12,136 nucleotides of DNA from DATAQC01 sp051001215 (GTDB taxonomy: Bacteria > Actinomycetota > Acidimicrobiia > Acidimicrobiales > AC-14), in assembly GCA_051001215.1 (NCBI GenBank), contig JBPCNP010000043.1, positions 1 to 12,136 on the forward strand, in the 5' to 3' direction. The position numbers and the translations under genes are program-made. Positions 6,408 through 12,136 of the stretch are shown one piece after another. Below the pieces are notes generated by a model that was not told where the DNA came from, did not search any database, and saw only the letters and a list, made by a program, of their open reading frames with translations. Numbering within the stretch: the first letter of the stretch is position 1; each line of letters opens with the position of its first letter.

Positions 6408-6611
6408 TGCTGGATGCTCCCGCTCGTGGCCGGCGGCCTTCTCGGCGTTGCCATCGGCCTCGTGGGCAGTCACATCAAGATCATCGGTGCCCAGCCGGTC
6501 GTACAACTCTCGTCCGTTGCTCTTGCCCACGGAGTCGCCGTCGTCTGCGGGCTCTACCCCGCCAACAGGGCCGCCTCTCTCAGGCCCATCGACGCCCTGC
6601 GTCACGAATAG
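6408..6611 (+). pseudogene. Orphan C-terminal fragment of a MacB/FtsX-type ABC transporter permease
   Basis: The last ~65 codons before the TAG match the end of MacB-like permeases: the final membrane segments (MLPLVAGGLLGVAIGLVGS, then a region around SSVALAHGVAVVCG) and the near-invariant tail GLYPANRAASLRPIDALRHE. The rest of the permease (normally about 350-400 residues with a periplasmic domain) and any ATPase partner are absent upstream. The frame continues back to a GTG at 6300, but residues before the first membrane segment do not fit the family. It is a decayed remnant, not a functional small gene. Confidence 0.7.
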
Positions 6612-6719
6612 GCGGGTACCGCTTCCGGCCAGATCGTGACACCCACGCGCTACTCACCCGACCCGCGCCATCGTGGCCGACGCCAGCAGGCCGAACCAGG
6701 CGTGTCGAACGGCCGAGGC
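6612..6719. other. Short convergent gap
   Basis: It lies between the permease remnant and the end of the leftward PAP2 gene. I see no gene, no clear terminator hairpin and no repeat. Confidence 0.4.
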
Positions 6720-7295
6720 CTACCCTGGCGAGACGGTTGGTTTCCGTGGCGGGATCAGGCGATCGAGTAACCGTTGCACCGGAGCCGTGAGGACCACCAT
6801 GGCTGCCACGAAAACTCCCGCGGCAGCTGCGGCGGCAAGTACGTCGCTGGGGTAGTGGGCTCCGACGGCAATGCGCCCCGCGCCCACCATGGCGGCGATG
6901 ACCAGGGCCACGATCCCCAGGCGCCGCGACACGAGTAATACGCCGATAGCCGTGCCGACTGCGAGGGTCGTGTGGTCCGAATAGAACGAGCTATCGCCGT
7001 TCTTCGTCCCGATGGCATGCACCGACGCCAGCACGGAGTACGGCCGACCACGGGTCACGAACTGCCCGACAACCTGGTTGGCCACAAGGGCGATGGCTGT
7101 ACCGACCCCAGCCAGTCCGGACTTTGCCATGGCGCATGTGTCTCGGCGCCAGAAGGCCCAGACGAAGACGGCAACGAGGAGGAACGGCGGCACGGCGGCC
7201 AGGTACTTGGCCGCCAGGATGGCGAGCGCTCGAATCGGCTGGTCTTGGGCAGCGTCGTTGAGCCACTGAACGAAATTGTGGTCGAGAGAGGTCAT
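6720..7295 (-). CDS. PAP2-family membrane phosphatase, BcrC-like
   Basis: A 191-residue integral membrane protein with about five to six membrane segments and the three PAP2 signature blocks. Block one is reduced to TRGRPY (R82, R84, P85); block two is SSFYSDHTT (S106, D107, H108); block three is GRIAVGAHYPSDV (R141, H147, D151). The YSDH variant of PSGH and the R-x-RP form are usual in BcrC-type undecaprenyl-diphosphate phosphatases, which regenerate the lipid carrier for peptidoglycan synthesis and give bacitracin tolerance. Substrate is inferred from motif type only. It is transcribed divergently from the ChrB-type operon, whose second gene also carries a PAP2 domain. The ATG has at best a weak ribosome site (CCAGG). 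Confidence 0.88.
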   Translation of the reverse strand: MTSLDHNFVQWLNDAAQDQPIRALAILAAKYLAAVPPFLLVAVFVWAFWRRDTCAMAKSGLAGVGTAIALVANQVVGQFVTRGRPYSVLASVHAIGTKNGDSSFYSDHTTLAVGTAIGVLLVSRRLGIVALVIAAMVGAGRIAVGAHYPSDVLAAAAAAGVFVAAMVVLTAPVQRLLDRLIPPRKPTVSPG

Positions 7296-7391
7296 CGCCT
7301 GGTCTGCCCGTGATCGCGCCGCTCTGTCCTCGAACGCTGTGTGGGCACGGCCGCACCCTAGTGGGTGGCTCGAACGGTTGCTACGTCTAGA

Positions 7392-7406
7392 GATGTAGCG
7401 TACATC
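7392..7406. promoter_or_regulatory. Perfect palindrome just upstream of the chrB-type gene
   Basis: GATGTA-GCG-TACATC is a perfect 6-3-6 inverted repeat ending 3 nt before the ATG at 7410. GCTAC (7380-7384) and GTAGC (7395-7399) form a second, overlapping inverted repeat. CTCGAACG is directly repeated at 7329-7336 and 7369-7376. The position suits an operator that blocks transcription or translation initiation, perhaps bound by the ChrB-type product itself. No binding protein can be assigned from sequence alone. Confidence 0.5.
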
Positions 7407-7409
7407 ACA

Positions 7410-7946
7410 ATGACTTGGCGCATCGTCACCTACCGGCTCGAGACCGAGGGCTCACGGCATCGGGTCGGCGTCTGGCGAGAGCTGCGTAAGGCGGGCGCGG
7501 TCTCGTTGCAGAACGGAACCTGGGCTATCCCGACCGGTACGGACTTCGACAACGCCCTGGAGCGGGCCACCGTGCTGATCGAGCGCGCTGAGGGGAAGGC
7601 TCTGGTGTTCGATGTGACTCCCACCGCAGCCAGCACGGCGGTTTTGAAGGAGTTGTTTGGGAATGAGCGCGAGGCGGAGTGGGGCGAGTTCGTCTCCGAA
7701 TGCGCGAAGTTCGACGCCGAGATCGCCTCCGAGGTGGCCAAGGAGAAGTTCACCCTGGCCGAACTCGACGAAGAAGAGCAAAACCTCGACCGACTGCGGC
7801 GGTGGTACCGGGAGATCCGTACCCGGGACATCCTCGGGGCTCCGTCGGCTGATGTGGCTGAGCGGCGTCTCAAGGAGTGCGCGGCAGTGCTGGAGGACTT
7901 CGCCAACCAGGTGTACGAGGCCAGGCACCAGCCGTGGGCCACCTGA
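7410..7946 (+). CDS. Stand-alone ChrB N-terminal-domain protein, putative regulator
   Basis: A 178-residue soluble protein. The first half matches the ChrB N-terminal domain: WRIVTYRLETEGSRHRVGVW, LRKAGAVSLQNGTWAIP, then a strand-helix segment ending EGKALVFDV (61-69). The second half is helical and charged (EREAEWGEFV, FTLAELDEEEQNLDRLRRWY). Full ChrB proteins of chromate-resistance operons have about 300 residues; the C-terminal ChrB domain is absent here, as is a chrA chromate transporter in this window. ChrB acts as a chromate-responsive regulator, so a regulatory role is inferred. An upstream in-frame GTG at 7365 is rejected because conserved sequence begins at MTWRIVTYRL and the palindrome lies between. 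Its last 13 bases overlap the start of the DedA-PAP2 gene. Confidence 0.8.
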   Translation: MTWRIVTYRLETEGSRHRVGVWRELRKAGAVSLQNGTWAIPTGTDFDNALERATVLIERAEGKALVFDVTPTAASTAVLKELFGNEREAEWGEFVSECAKFDAEIASEVAKEKFTLAELDEEEQNLDRLRRWYREIRTRDILGAPSADVAERRLKECAAVLEDFANQVYEARHQPWAT

Positions 7947-9373
7947 CCGACGGTATCCTTCACCTGCACGGATGGGGTGCGCTCGCCGTCATCTTCATCC
8001 TTCCGGCCCTTGAGTCCTCGATCTTCCTGGGGTTTGTGTTTCCCGGCGAGGTGGCCGTGCTGTTGGGGGGAGTGTTGGCCTTTCAACACCGGGTCAGCCT
8101 GCCGGCCGTCATTGTCGCCGCCGTAGCAGGGGCCATCATCGGCGACACCGTCGGCTACGAGGTGGGCAAGCACCACGGCCGGCGGCTGCTGCACGGCACG
8201 ATCGGACGGCTCATCAAGCATCAGCATCTGGACCGGGCCGAGAAGTACCTGGCCGACAAGGGCGGCAAGGCCGTGTTCCTGGGGCGGTTCACGGCCGCGC
8301 TGCGGGTGATGATCCCGGGCATGGCGGGAATGGCCGGCATGGAGTACCGCACCTTCGCGACCTACAACGTGGTCGGCGGCGCCATCTGGGCGACCGGATT
8401 CGTCTTGTTGGGCTACCTCGGGGGCTCCAGCTATCGACACGTGGAGTCGATCGCCAAGAAGGCCAGCCTCCTGCTCCTACTGCTGGTCGTTCTCATCGGG
8501 GCCACCGTGTTTGTGGCCCGACGTATCGCCGCCCACCCCGATCGTCTTCGGGCATGGGGCGACCGCCTGGCCAACCTTGCCCCGGTGGCTGTGCTGCGAA
8601 GCCGATACCGTCGCCAGCTCGACTTTCTCCTGCGACGGTTCCAACCCGGAGCGGCCCTGGGTTTGTCGCTGACCTTGTCCCTCGGGTTGCTTGTCGTGAC
8701 CGGCTCGATCTTCGGTGTGATCGTCCAGAGCGTCCTCAGCGGTGAGTCGTTCAACCCCGTCGACCGGCCCGTGCTCCACTTCATGGTGGCCCACCGGGAG
8801 CCGTGGCTGACCACGGGGGCCACGATCGTCACCGCGTTTGGCAGCTCTGCGGTCCTGATACCACTCATCACCGCGGTTGGTCTGTGGTGCCGCTGGCGGC
8901 GGGGAACGTGGCGCCCGGCGGCGGTGCTCGCCGCGGGCTACGGCGGGGCGGCCGCTCTCTACGGGCTGATCAAAGTGGTGGTCGGTCGATCTCGACCCCC
9001 GCTTGCATCGGCCGTCCGTGGTTTCGATGGTTACGCCTTTCCGTCGGGCCACGCCACCCAGGCCATCGTGGCCTGGGGGATATTGGCGGCGCTGGTCGCT
9101 TCGTCGACCCGATCGTGGTCCACGAAGGTGGTGGCGTGGACGACGGCCCTGTTCATCGCTGTGATGGTCGCCGCCACGCGGGTCTACCTCGGTGCCCACT
9201 GGTTCACCGACGTCGTCGGCGGCCTGGTCCTCGGGGCGCTGTGGCTGTCGGCACTGCTGACGCTGACTCATGGGTTTCCGGCACTGCGGGGCGGCCGCGG
9301 ACAGCCCCCATACTCTGGCGGGTCCCCGTCGGATCGGGACGAGACTGCGGCAGCGCACCGGTCGTCACCGTGA
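7934..9373 (+). CDS. DedA (SNARE-associated) - PAP2 phosphatase fusion protein
   Basis: A 479-residue membrane protein made of two families. Residues about 10-195 are DedA: ESSIFLGFVFPGEVAVLLGG, GDTVGYEVGKHHG, and the key GRFTAALRVMIPGMAGMAGM with conserved Arg. A basic linker (196-236) follows. Residues about 240-445 are PAP2 with all three blocks: K347xxxxxxR354P, FPSGHATQ (S371, G372, H373) and TRVYLGAHWFTDV (R416, H422, D426). Some DedA proteins (UptA) return undecaprenyl phosphate across the membrane and PAP2 enzymes dephosphorylate undecaprenyl diphosphate, so the fusion could couple both steps; this is inference. GTG 7934 is chosen because DedA-like sequence starts there; it overlaps the chrB-type gene by 13 nt. 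Its stop overlaps the MFS start (GTGA). The last 30 residues are polar. Confidence 0.9.
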   Translation: MGHLTDGILHLHGWGALAVIFILPALESSIFLGFVFPGEVAVLLGGVLAFQHRVSLPAVIVAAVAGAIIGDTVGYEVGKHHGRRLLHGTIGRLIKHQHLDRAEKYLADKGGKAVFLGRFTAALRVMIPGMAGMAGMEYRTFATYNVVGGAIWATGFVLLGYLGGSSYRHVESIAKKASLLLLLLVVLIGATVFVARRIAAHPDRLRAWGDRLANLAPVAVLRSRYRRQLDFLLRRFQPGAALGLSLTLSLGLLVVTGSIFGVIVQSVLSGESFNPVDRPVLHFMVAHREPWLTTGATIVTAFGSSAVLIPLITAVGLWCRWRRGTWRPAAVLAAGYGGAAALYGLIKVVVGRSRPPLASAVRGFDGYAFPSGHATQAIVAWGILAALVASSTRSWSTKVVAWTTALFIAVMVAATRVYLGAHWFTDVVGGLVLGALWLSALLTLTHGFPALRGGRGQPPYSGGSPSDRDETAAAHRSSP

Positions 9374-10566
9374 CCGCCCCGACCCCCATCGAGGAGGGCA
9401 AGCGACGGCGTCGGCAACTTCGGCCGCTGTACGCAGCCGGCTTCGTGACGGCGTTCGGCGCGCATGCTGTCGCCGCCAACCTCGGCGGGTACGCCACCGG
9501 TCACCATGCCTCGCTGCTGGAGGTGGGGATCTTGCTCGCTCTCTACGACGGCGCCGAGGTGGTGCTCAAGCCCGCCTTCGGCGTGCTGGCCGACCGCATT
9601 GGCGCACGGCCCGTCCTGATCGTTGGGCTCATCGGGTTCGCTCTGGCATCGGCCGCCTTCGTACTCGCTGGAGAGCCGGACGCCCTCGGTGTCGCTCGAC
9701 TCGCACAGGGAGCTGCCGCCGCAGCGTTCTCGCCGGCCGCGTCCGCCATGGTGGCGGCCCTTGGTGGCCAGCAGGGTAGGGGCCGTGCCTTCGGCGGCTA
9801 CGGCGCAGCCAAGGGGCTCGGTTATGTGGCCGGACCCGTCGTTGGCGGCGGCCTGGTCGTGGTTGGTGGCTACAACTTGTTGTTCGCAGTGATGTCTGTC
9901 TTGGCCGTGGCCGTGGCGGCGAGCGTCACGCTGGTCGCGGCGCCCGCCGTGCCCACCACACCCAGGAGCCGTCAGACCGTCGTTGGGCTGGTCCGGAGGT
10001 TCGCCACGACGGAGTTCGTCCGCCCGGTCGTCGCACTGGCCGGTGCCACCGCGGCGCTCAGCGCGGCAGTCGGCTTCCTCCCAGTGGTGGGCGCCCGCCA
10101 CCACCTCGGTCCGCTCGTGACGGGAGGCGCAGTCTCGGTCCTGGCCATCATCGCCGCGCTGGTGCAGCCGAGGGCAGGACGCGGCCTTGATGCCGGCAGA
10201 CTGGCGGCAGCGGACGGCATGTTTTTCGGGCTGGCCGCCTGCACGTTGGGTTTGGTCCTCGCCGTCGTCTTACCAGCGGCTGCCGGGCTCCCGTTCGCCG
10301 CCGTCCTGGTGGGCTGCGGCGTGGGTGTGGTCACGCCTTTGGGGTTCGCAGAGCTGGCCAGGAACGCCCCGCAAGGACAGGCCGGCACGACGATGGGAGC
10401 GGCTGAGGTTGGCCGGGAACTCGGAGACGCAGGCGGCCCCTTGGTGGTAGGCGCGATCGGCGCGTTCTCGCTGACGGCTGGCTTCATCGGGCTGTCTGTC
10501 GTGCTCGCTCTAGCCGCTGGCAACGTCCGAGTTCGCCGACGACCATCCGCCGTCAAGGGTGCTTGA
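9370..10566 (+). CDS. Major facilitator superfamily transporter
   Basis: A 398-residue protein with a basic N-terminus (EGKRRRRQLR, 9-18) and about 12 hydrophobic segments. The MFS loop 2-3 motif is clear: GVLADRIGARPVLIVG (71-86). After the sixth segment a hydrophilic loop (about 195-215) precedes the second half, which ends with GTTMGAAEVGRELGDAGGPL and a basic tail. The GTG start is fixed by the 4-nt overlap with the DedA-PAP2 stop, so the genes are translationally coupled; a much longer upstream frame is only a shadow of that gene. Substrate cannot be read from sequence; an efflux role is plausible given the stress-type operon. No strong terminator follows the TGA. Confidence 0.9.
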   Translation: MTAPTPIEEGKRRRRQLRPLYAAGFVTAFGAHAVAANLGGYATGHHASLLEVGILLALYDGAEVVLKPAFGVLADRIGARPVLIVGLIGFALASAAFVLAGEPDALGVARLAQGAAAAAFSPAASAMVAALGGQQGRGRAFGGYGAAKGLGYVAGPVVGGGLVVVGGYNLLFAVMSVLAVAVAASVTLVAAPAVPTTPRSRQTVVGLVRRFATTEFVRPVVALAGATAALSAAVGFLPVVGARHHLGPLVTGGAVSVLAIIAALVQPRAGRGLDAGRLAAADGMFFGLAACTLGLVLAVVLPAAAGLPFAAVLVGCGVGVVTPLGFAELARNAPQGQAGTTMGAAEVGRELGDAGGPLVVGAIGAFSLTAGFIGLSVVLALAAGNVRVRRRPSAVKGA

Positions 10567-10740
10567 GCCGAGGGTCGTGCAGGAAAGCGGTTAGCTCATT
10601 TGCGACGCCGCTATGGGCCGGGTTGAGTCGGCTGACTGCCCAGTGACCGACGAACATGGCTCCCCGGCTTGACGCTTAGGACCGTCGGGTGTCTTGACCG
10701 CCGACGGCCGCTCCGTGACGTCACCGCCGGCGACGCCACG

Positions 10741-11047
10741 ATGATGCAGGTGGCCTGGGTCGATGCCGGCCTGCTTCACGCCCTCCGCTCCATCCCGAAG
10801 CTCCTGCGGCGGGAGCTGCCGGGGCCGGGCGATGAGGCCTACTGGGCGGCGGGCGGCGGCCGTGGTCGTCCGCCGAGGGTCCCACGTCCTCATGGCGATG
10901 GGACGCCTTCCCGGCGCCAGGGACGACGAACGCGACCGGGCCATCGAGGACGTCGCCCGGGCCACCCTCGGCTGCCTGCGCTTCACCTGGAGTCGCCGGT
11001 GGCCTCCCGCAGCTGCGCGGCCGAGTCTTCCGGCCGGGTGTCGTTGA
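10741..11047 (+). pseudogene. Unidentified, frameshifted ORF
   Basis: Two frames join into one protein-like sequence. From ATG 10741 it reads MMQVAWVDAGLLHALRSIPK and on to GDEAYWAAG. After the GC-rich run near 10850-10860 the next frame continues VVVRRGSHVLMAMGRLPGA, DDERDRAIEDVARATLGCL and RFTW. One indel joins them. A similar shift may lie just upstream (near 10715), where GVLTADGRS and DVTAGDA are in different frames. I do not recognise the family; the pattern (Gly-rich strand, then an acidic helix with DVARATL) suggests a small domain. It overlaps the galT fragment on the other strand, so it is probably also a remnant. Confidence 0.4.
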
Positions 11048-11147
11048 GGAAGGCGCCGCCGCCGATCTCCGACCCCGCCAGGTACTTCAACTTGGTGGCC
11101 GTGTGATGCGGCGGCATGAACTCCAGGTGGAGATGGCCTCCGAGCCG
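10983..11147 (-). pseudogene. galT: C-terminal fragment of galactose-1-phosphate uridylyltransferase
   Basis: About 52 codons match the end of GalT: GGHLHLEFMPPHHTATKLKY, then LAGSEIGGGAFLNDTRPEDS and AAQLREA before the stop. The HxH pair (HLHLEF) corresponds to the conserved metal-site histidines near the C-terminus of GalT, and KLKYLAGSE...PE is the usual actinobacterial form. The remaining ~300 residues, including the catalytic HPH motif, are absent; similarity stops at a tandem 12-bp duplication near 11144. The frame runs back to an ATG at 11234 through unrelated sequence. This is a remnant cut off by recombination. Confidence 0.72.
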
Positions 11148-11167
11148 TGAGAACCGCCGTGAGAACC
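11144..11167. repeat. Tandem duplication of a 12-mer
   Basis: GCCGTGAGAACC occurs twice head to tail without mismatch. The first copy coincides with the point where GalT similarity ends, so it may mark a breakpoint or slippage event. Confidence 0.75.
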
Positions 11168-11194
11168 ATACGGCCGCAAAAAATATGGAACAAG

Positions 11195-11284
11195 GGTCAC
11201 GGGCGGTCAGCAACGGGCATCCTCTGAACGCCAAAAGGCCTGGTCACAGGTCACAAAGCGCAAGTGCGGACATCCATGGTCACC
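11195..11284 (+). repeat. Four GGTCAC direct repeats left of the att core
   Basis: GGTCAC occurs at 11195, 11242, 11249 and 11278; the middle two are perfect tandem 7-mers (GGTCACAGGTCACA). They lie within 115 bp of the tRNA-derived core and run into the TGTGGAC pair. Possible accessory (excisionase-type) sites or iterons; no binding protein is visible. Confidence 0.5.
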
Positions 11285-11302
11285 TGTGGACAACCTGTGG
11301 AG
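11285..11302. repeat. Left paired arm-type sites (TGTGGA x2)
   Basis: TGTGGAC (11285-11291) and TGTGGAG (11296-11302) are separated by 4 nt, an 11-bp period of one helical turn. The same 7-mer pair with the same spacing occurs in the opposite orientation at 11414-11431. Such paired short repeats on both sides of a core are typical of arm-type integrase sites. TGTGGACAA also equals an actinobacterial DnaA box (TTGTCCACA). Confidence 0.55.
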
Positions 11303-11307
11303 TAGAC

Positions 11308-11351
11308 CTACGGATCAGAAGGTTGGGGGTTCGAATCCCTCCGAGCGCGCA
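11308..11351 (+). other. Attachment-site core: 3' part of tRNA-Arg(ACG)
   Basis: From the anticodon loop onward this is a tRNA: loop CTACGGA with anticodon ACG (11310-11312), 3' anticodon stem TCAGA, 5-nt variable loop AGGTT, T-stem GGGGG/CCCTC around TTCGAAT, then acceptor strand CGAGCGC and GCA in place of discriminator plus CCA. The 5' half is missing: the bases that should form the 5' anticodon stem read TAGAC instead of TCTGA and no D-arm precedes. It cannot be a working tRNA. A 3' tRNA segment next to an integrase gene is the normal form of an integrative-element att core. Confidence 0.8.
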
Positions 11352-11710
11352 GGACATACGTGCAGGTCAGAGGCTATTTCTGAACGTCTTCGCCGGCAGC
11401 GACGTCGGAGCGAGTCCACAAAAAGTCCACACCTTGCCGGAAGAAGTCCCCCGAGGCGCTCGGTGATCTCGGCGTCCCGCTCGGGGAACATGTGTCCGTA
11501 GGTGTCGTAGGTCACCGTGATAGAGGAGTGCCCCATCCGGCGCATCACGGCGTAGGGATCGGCGGTAGAGGCGATGCAGAAGGCTGCATACGTGTGCCTC
11601 AAATCGTGGAAGCGAAGGCTGTCGGGAAGCCCCGCGGCGCGCACGGCGGGCTTGAACTTGGCCCGGTAGAAGTTGCCGTGACGGAGCGGCCCACCCTGGG
11701 GCCCCGTGAA
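11315..11710 (-). pseudogene. int: C-terminal fragment of a tyrosine recombinase (integrase)
   Basis: The fragment opens FTGPQGGPLRHGNFYRAKFK and continues with box II: LRFHDLRHTYAAF (catalytic HxLR), RRMGHSSITVT (box II His) and YDTYGHMFPERD (nucleophilic Tyr in DTYGH). Counted from GTG 11644, these are R16, H39 and Y49. The N-terminal arm and core-binding domains, the first catalytic Arg and the beta-strand Lys are missing; a TAG at 11713-11711 stands right before the conserved FT. The C-terminus runs into the tRNA piece, so its last residues (SEGFEPPTF) are a reverse reading of the T-arm. Intact relatives have 350-400 residues. The orientation, end pointing at the core, is usual for integrases beside their att site. 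Confidence 0.85.
11414..11431. repeat. Right paired arm-type sites (GTCCACA x2)
   Basis: Two exact copies of GTCCACA (11414-11420 and 11425-11431) are separated by AAAA, an 11-bp period. They are the inverse complement of the pair at 11285-11302 and lie on the other side of the tRNA core, inside the 3' end of the integrase fragment. Candidate arm-type integrase sites. Confidence 0.55.
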
Positions 11711-12136
11711 CTACGTGAGGGCGGGGTCAGCCCGACGACGGCCTGATCGCCGGTCTCCCGGCAACAGGGGGCGGCTGCACGCAGCCCGGCAGAAGCTGGG
11801 CACCCGACCGCCATCGACGTACGATACCGGCCCGTCTCCTCTACCGCGCCACCGCACGCAGGGACTACAACCTCTCCCCGTCGCCGGTCTTGACGACTAG
11901 GACGGCGGTCGTCGTCGCCACGATCTTCGCTGACTTGCCGAGCCCTATTGGGGCGGAAGAGAAGTTGATCTGGCCGGGCGGGCGGTGCCCTTCGACCGCT
12001 CCCTTGTCTCTAGCGGGAGTTTCCTGGCTATCCGTTTGAGCTGATCACTGGGCCGCTGGGAACTTTCTTCAAAAGAAGGCTCTGACCAGCGCGTTTGTCC
12101 TGGTCAAAGGCTCGCGATCTGTCGCCGGTTGGTGTA
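11711..12136. other. Right end without recognisable gene
   Basis: The frames here are short or non-protein-like. Sequence upstream of the integrase fragment does not continue the recombinase in any frame. A plus frame stays open from about 11812 to a TGA near 12030, but its translation matches no family I know. From about 12050 the GC content drops (AACTTTCTTCAAAAGAAGG contains a weak hairpin, CTTC-AAAA-GAAG). I see no tRNA, terminator or insertion-sequence end. Confidence 0.4.

Noticed and set aside
7430..8440. 336-codon minus-strand frame opposite the ChrB-type and DedA-PAP2 genes
   Set aside because: No recognisable domain, and both plus-strand genes carry conserved motifs throughout.
8803..9369. 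Extension of the MFS gene upstream of GTG 9370
   Set aside because: The segment is the PAP2 domain read in the wrong frame; the GTGA overlap gives a natural start.
11285..11293. DnaA box / replication origin
   Set aside because: TGTGGACAA equals TTGTCCACA on the other strand, but no cluster of further exact boxes or replication gene is present, and the mirrored 7-mer pairs around a tRNA core fit an integrase site better. A plasmid origin is not excluded.
11308..11351. Functional tRNA-Arg gene
   Set aside because: The acceptor 5' strand, D-arm and 5' anticodon stem are absent, so no cloverleaf can form.
12055..12090. Terminator hairpin around CTTC-AAAA-GAAG
   Set aside because: A 4-bp stem without a following T run is too weak to call.
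1..12136. CRISPR array or large repeat family
   Set aside because: Only short repeats of 6-12 bp are seen; none show regular repeat-spacer periodicity.

Overview
The window is GC-rich DNA with many GTG starts, GTGA start/stop overlaps and promoters that look leaderless. It carries a mycothiol-ligase (MshC) homologue, and mycothiol is an actinobacterial thiol, so the host is most likely a member of the Actinomycetota. The species cannot be read from the sequence. The content is accessory: stress and detoxification genes in short operons, interspersed with broken genes, and a tRNA-associated recombination site with an integrase remnant at the right.

Bases 106-3800 form a sulfur/persulfide module around one ArsR-family regulator. 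Leftward run a TauE/SafE exporter and a truncated metallo-beta-lactamase-fold (persulfide-dioxygenase-type) gene. Rightward run arsR, a 26-codon leader-like ORF coupled to a rhodanese, a DUF2892 membrane protein and an MshC-like ligase. A perfect inverted repeat lies between tauE and arsR. The likely logic is sulfane-sulfur handling by rhodanese and MBL protein, sulfite export by TauE, and mycothiol as the acceptor thiol.

Bases 3958-6204 form a divalent-metal module. Two cation-diffusion-facilitator (CDF) genes run leftward, the second starting inside the stop of the first. A divergent ArsR/SmtB regulator has a complete alpha-5 metal site (D91, H93, H104, H107). The first CDF gene is intact. 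The second needs four single-base corrections to read through and has lost its cytoplasmic C-terminal domain.

Bases 6408-7295 hold an orphan C-terminal piece of a MacB/FtsX-type permease and a leftward BcrC-like PAP2 phosphatase. Bases 7410-10566 form a tight rightward operon: a stand-alone ChrB N-terminal-type protein, a DedA-PAP2 fusion and an MFS transporter, with every junction overlapping. The two PAP2 proteins and the DedA domain suggest undecaprenyl-phosphate recycling or a related membrane-lipid function.

From 10567 to the right edge the DNA is a junkyard: a frameshifted unidentified ORF, a galT C-terminal fragment, small repeats, the 3' part of a tRNA-Arg(ACG) gene, and the C-terminal end of a tyrosine recombinase. 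The tRNA piece is flanked on both sides by paired 7-bp repeats with the same 11-bp period in opposite orientation, which looks like an integrase attachment site of attP type. Nothing recognisable lies in the last ~425 bases.
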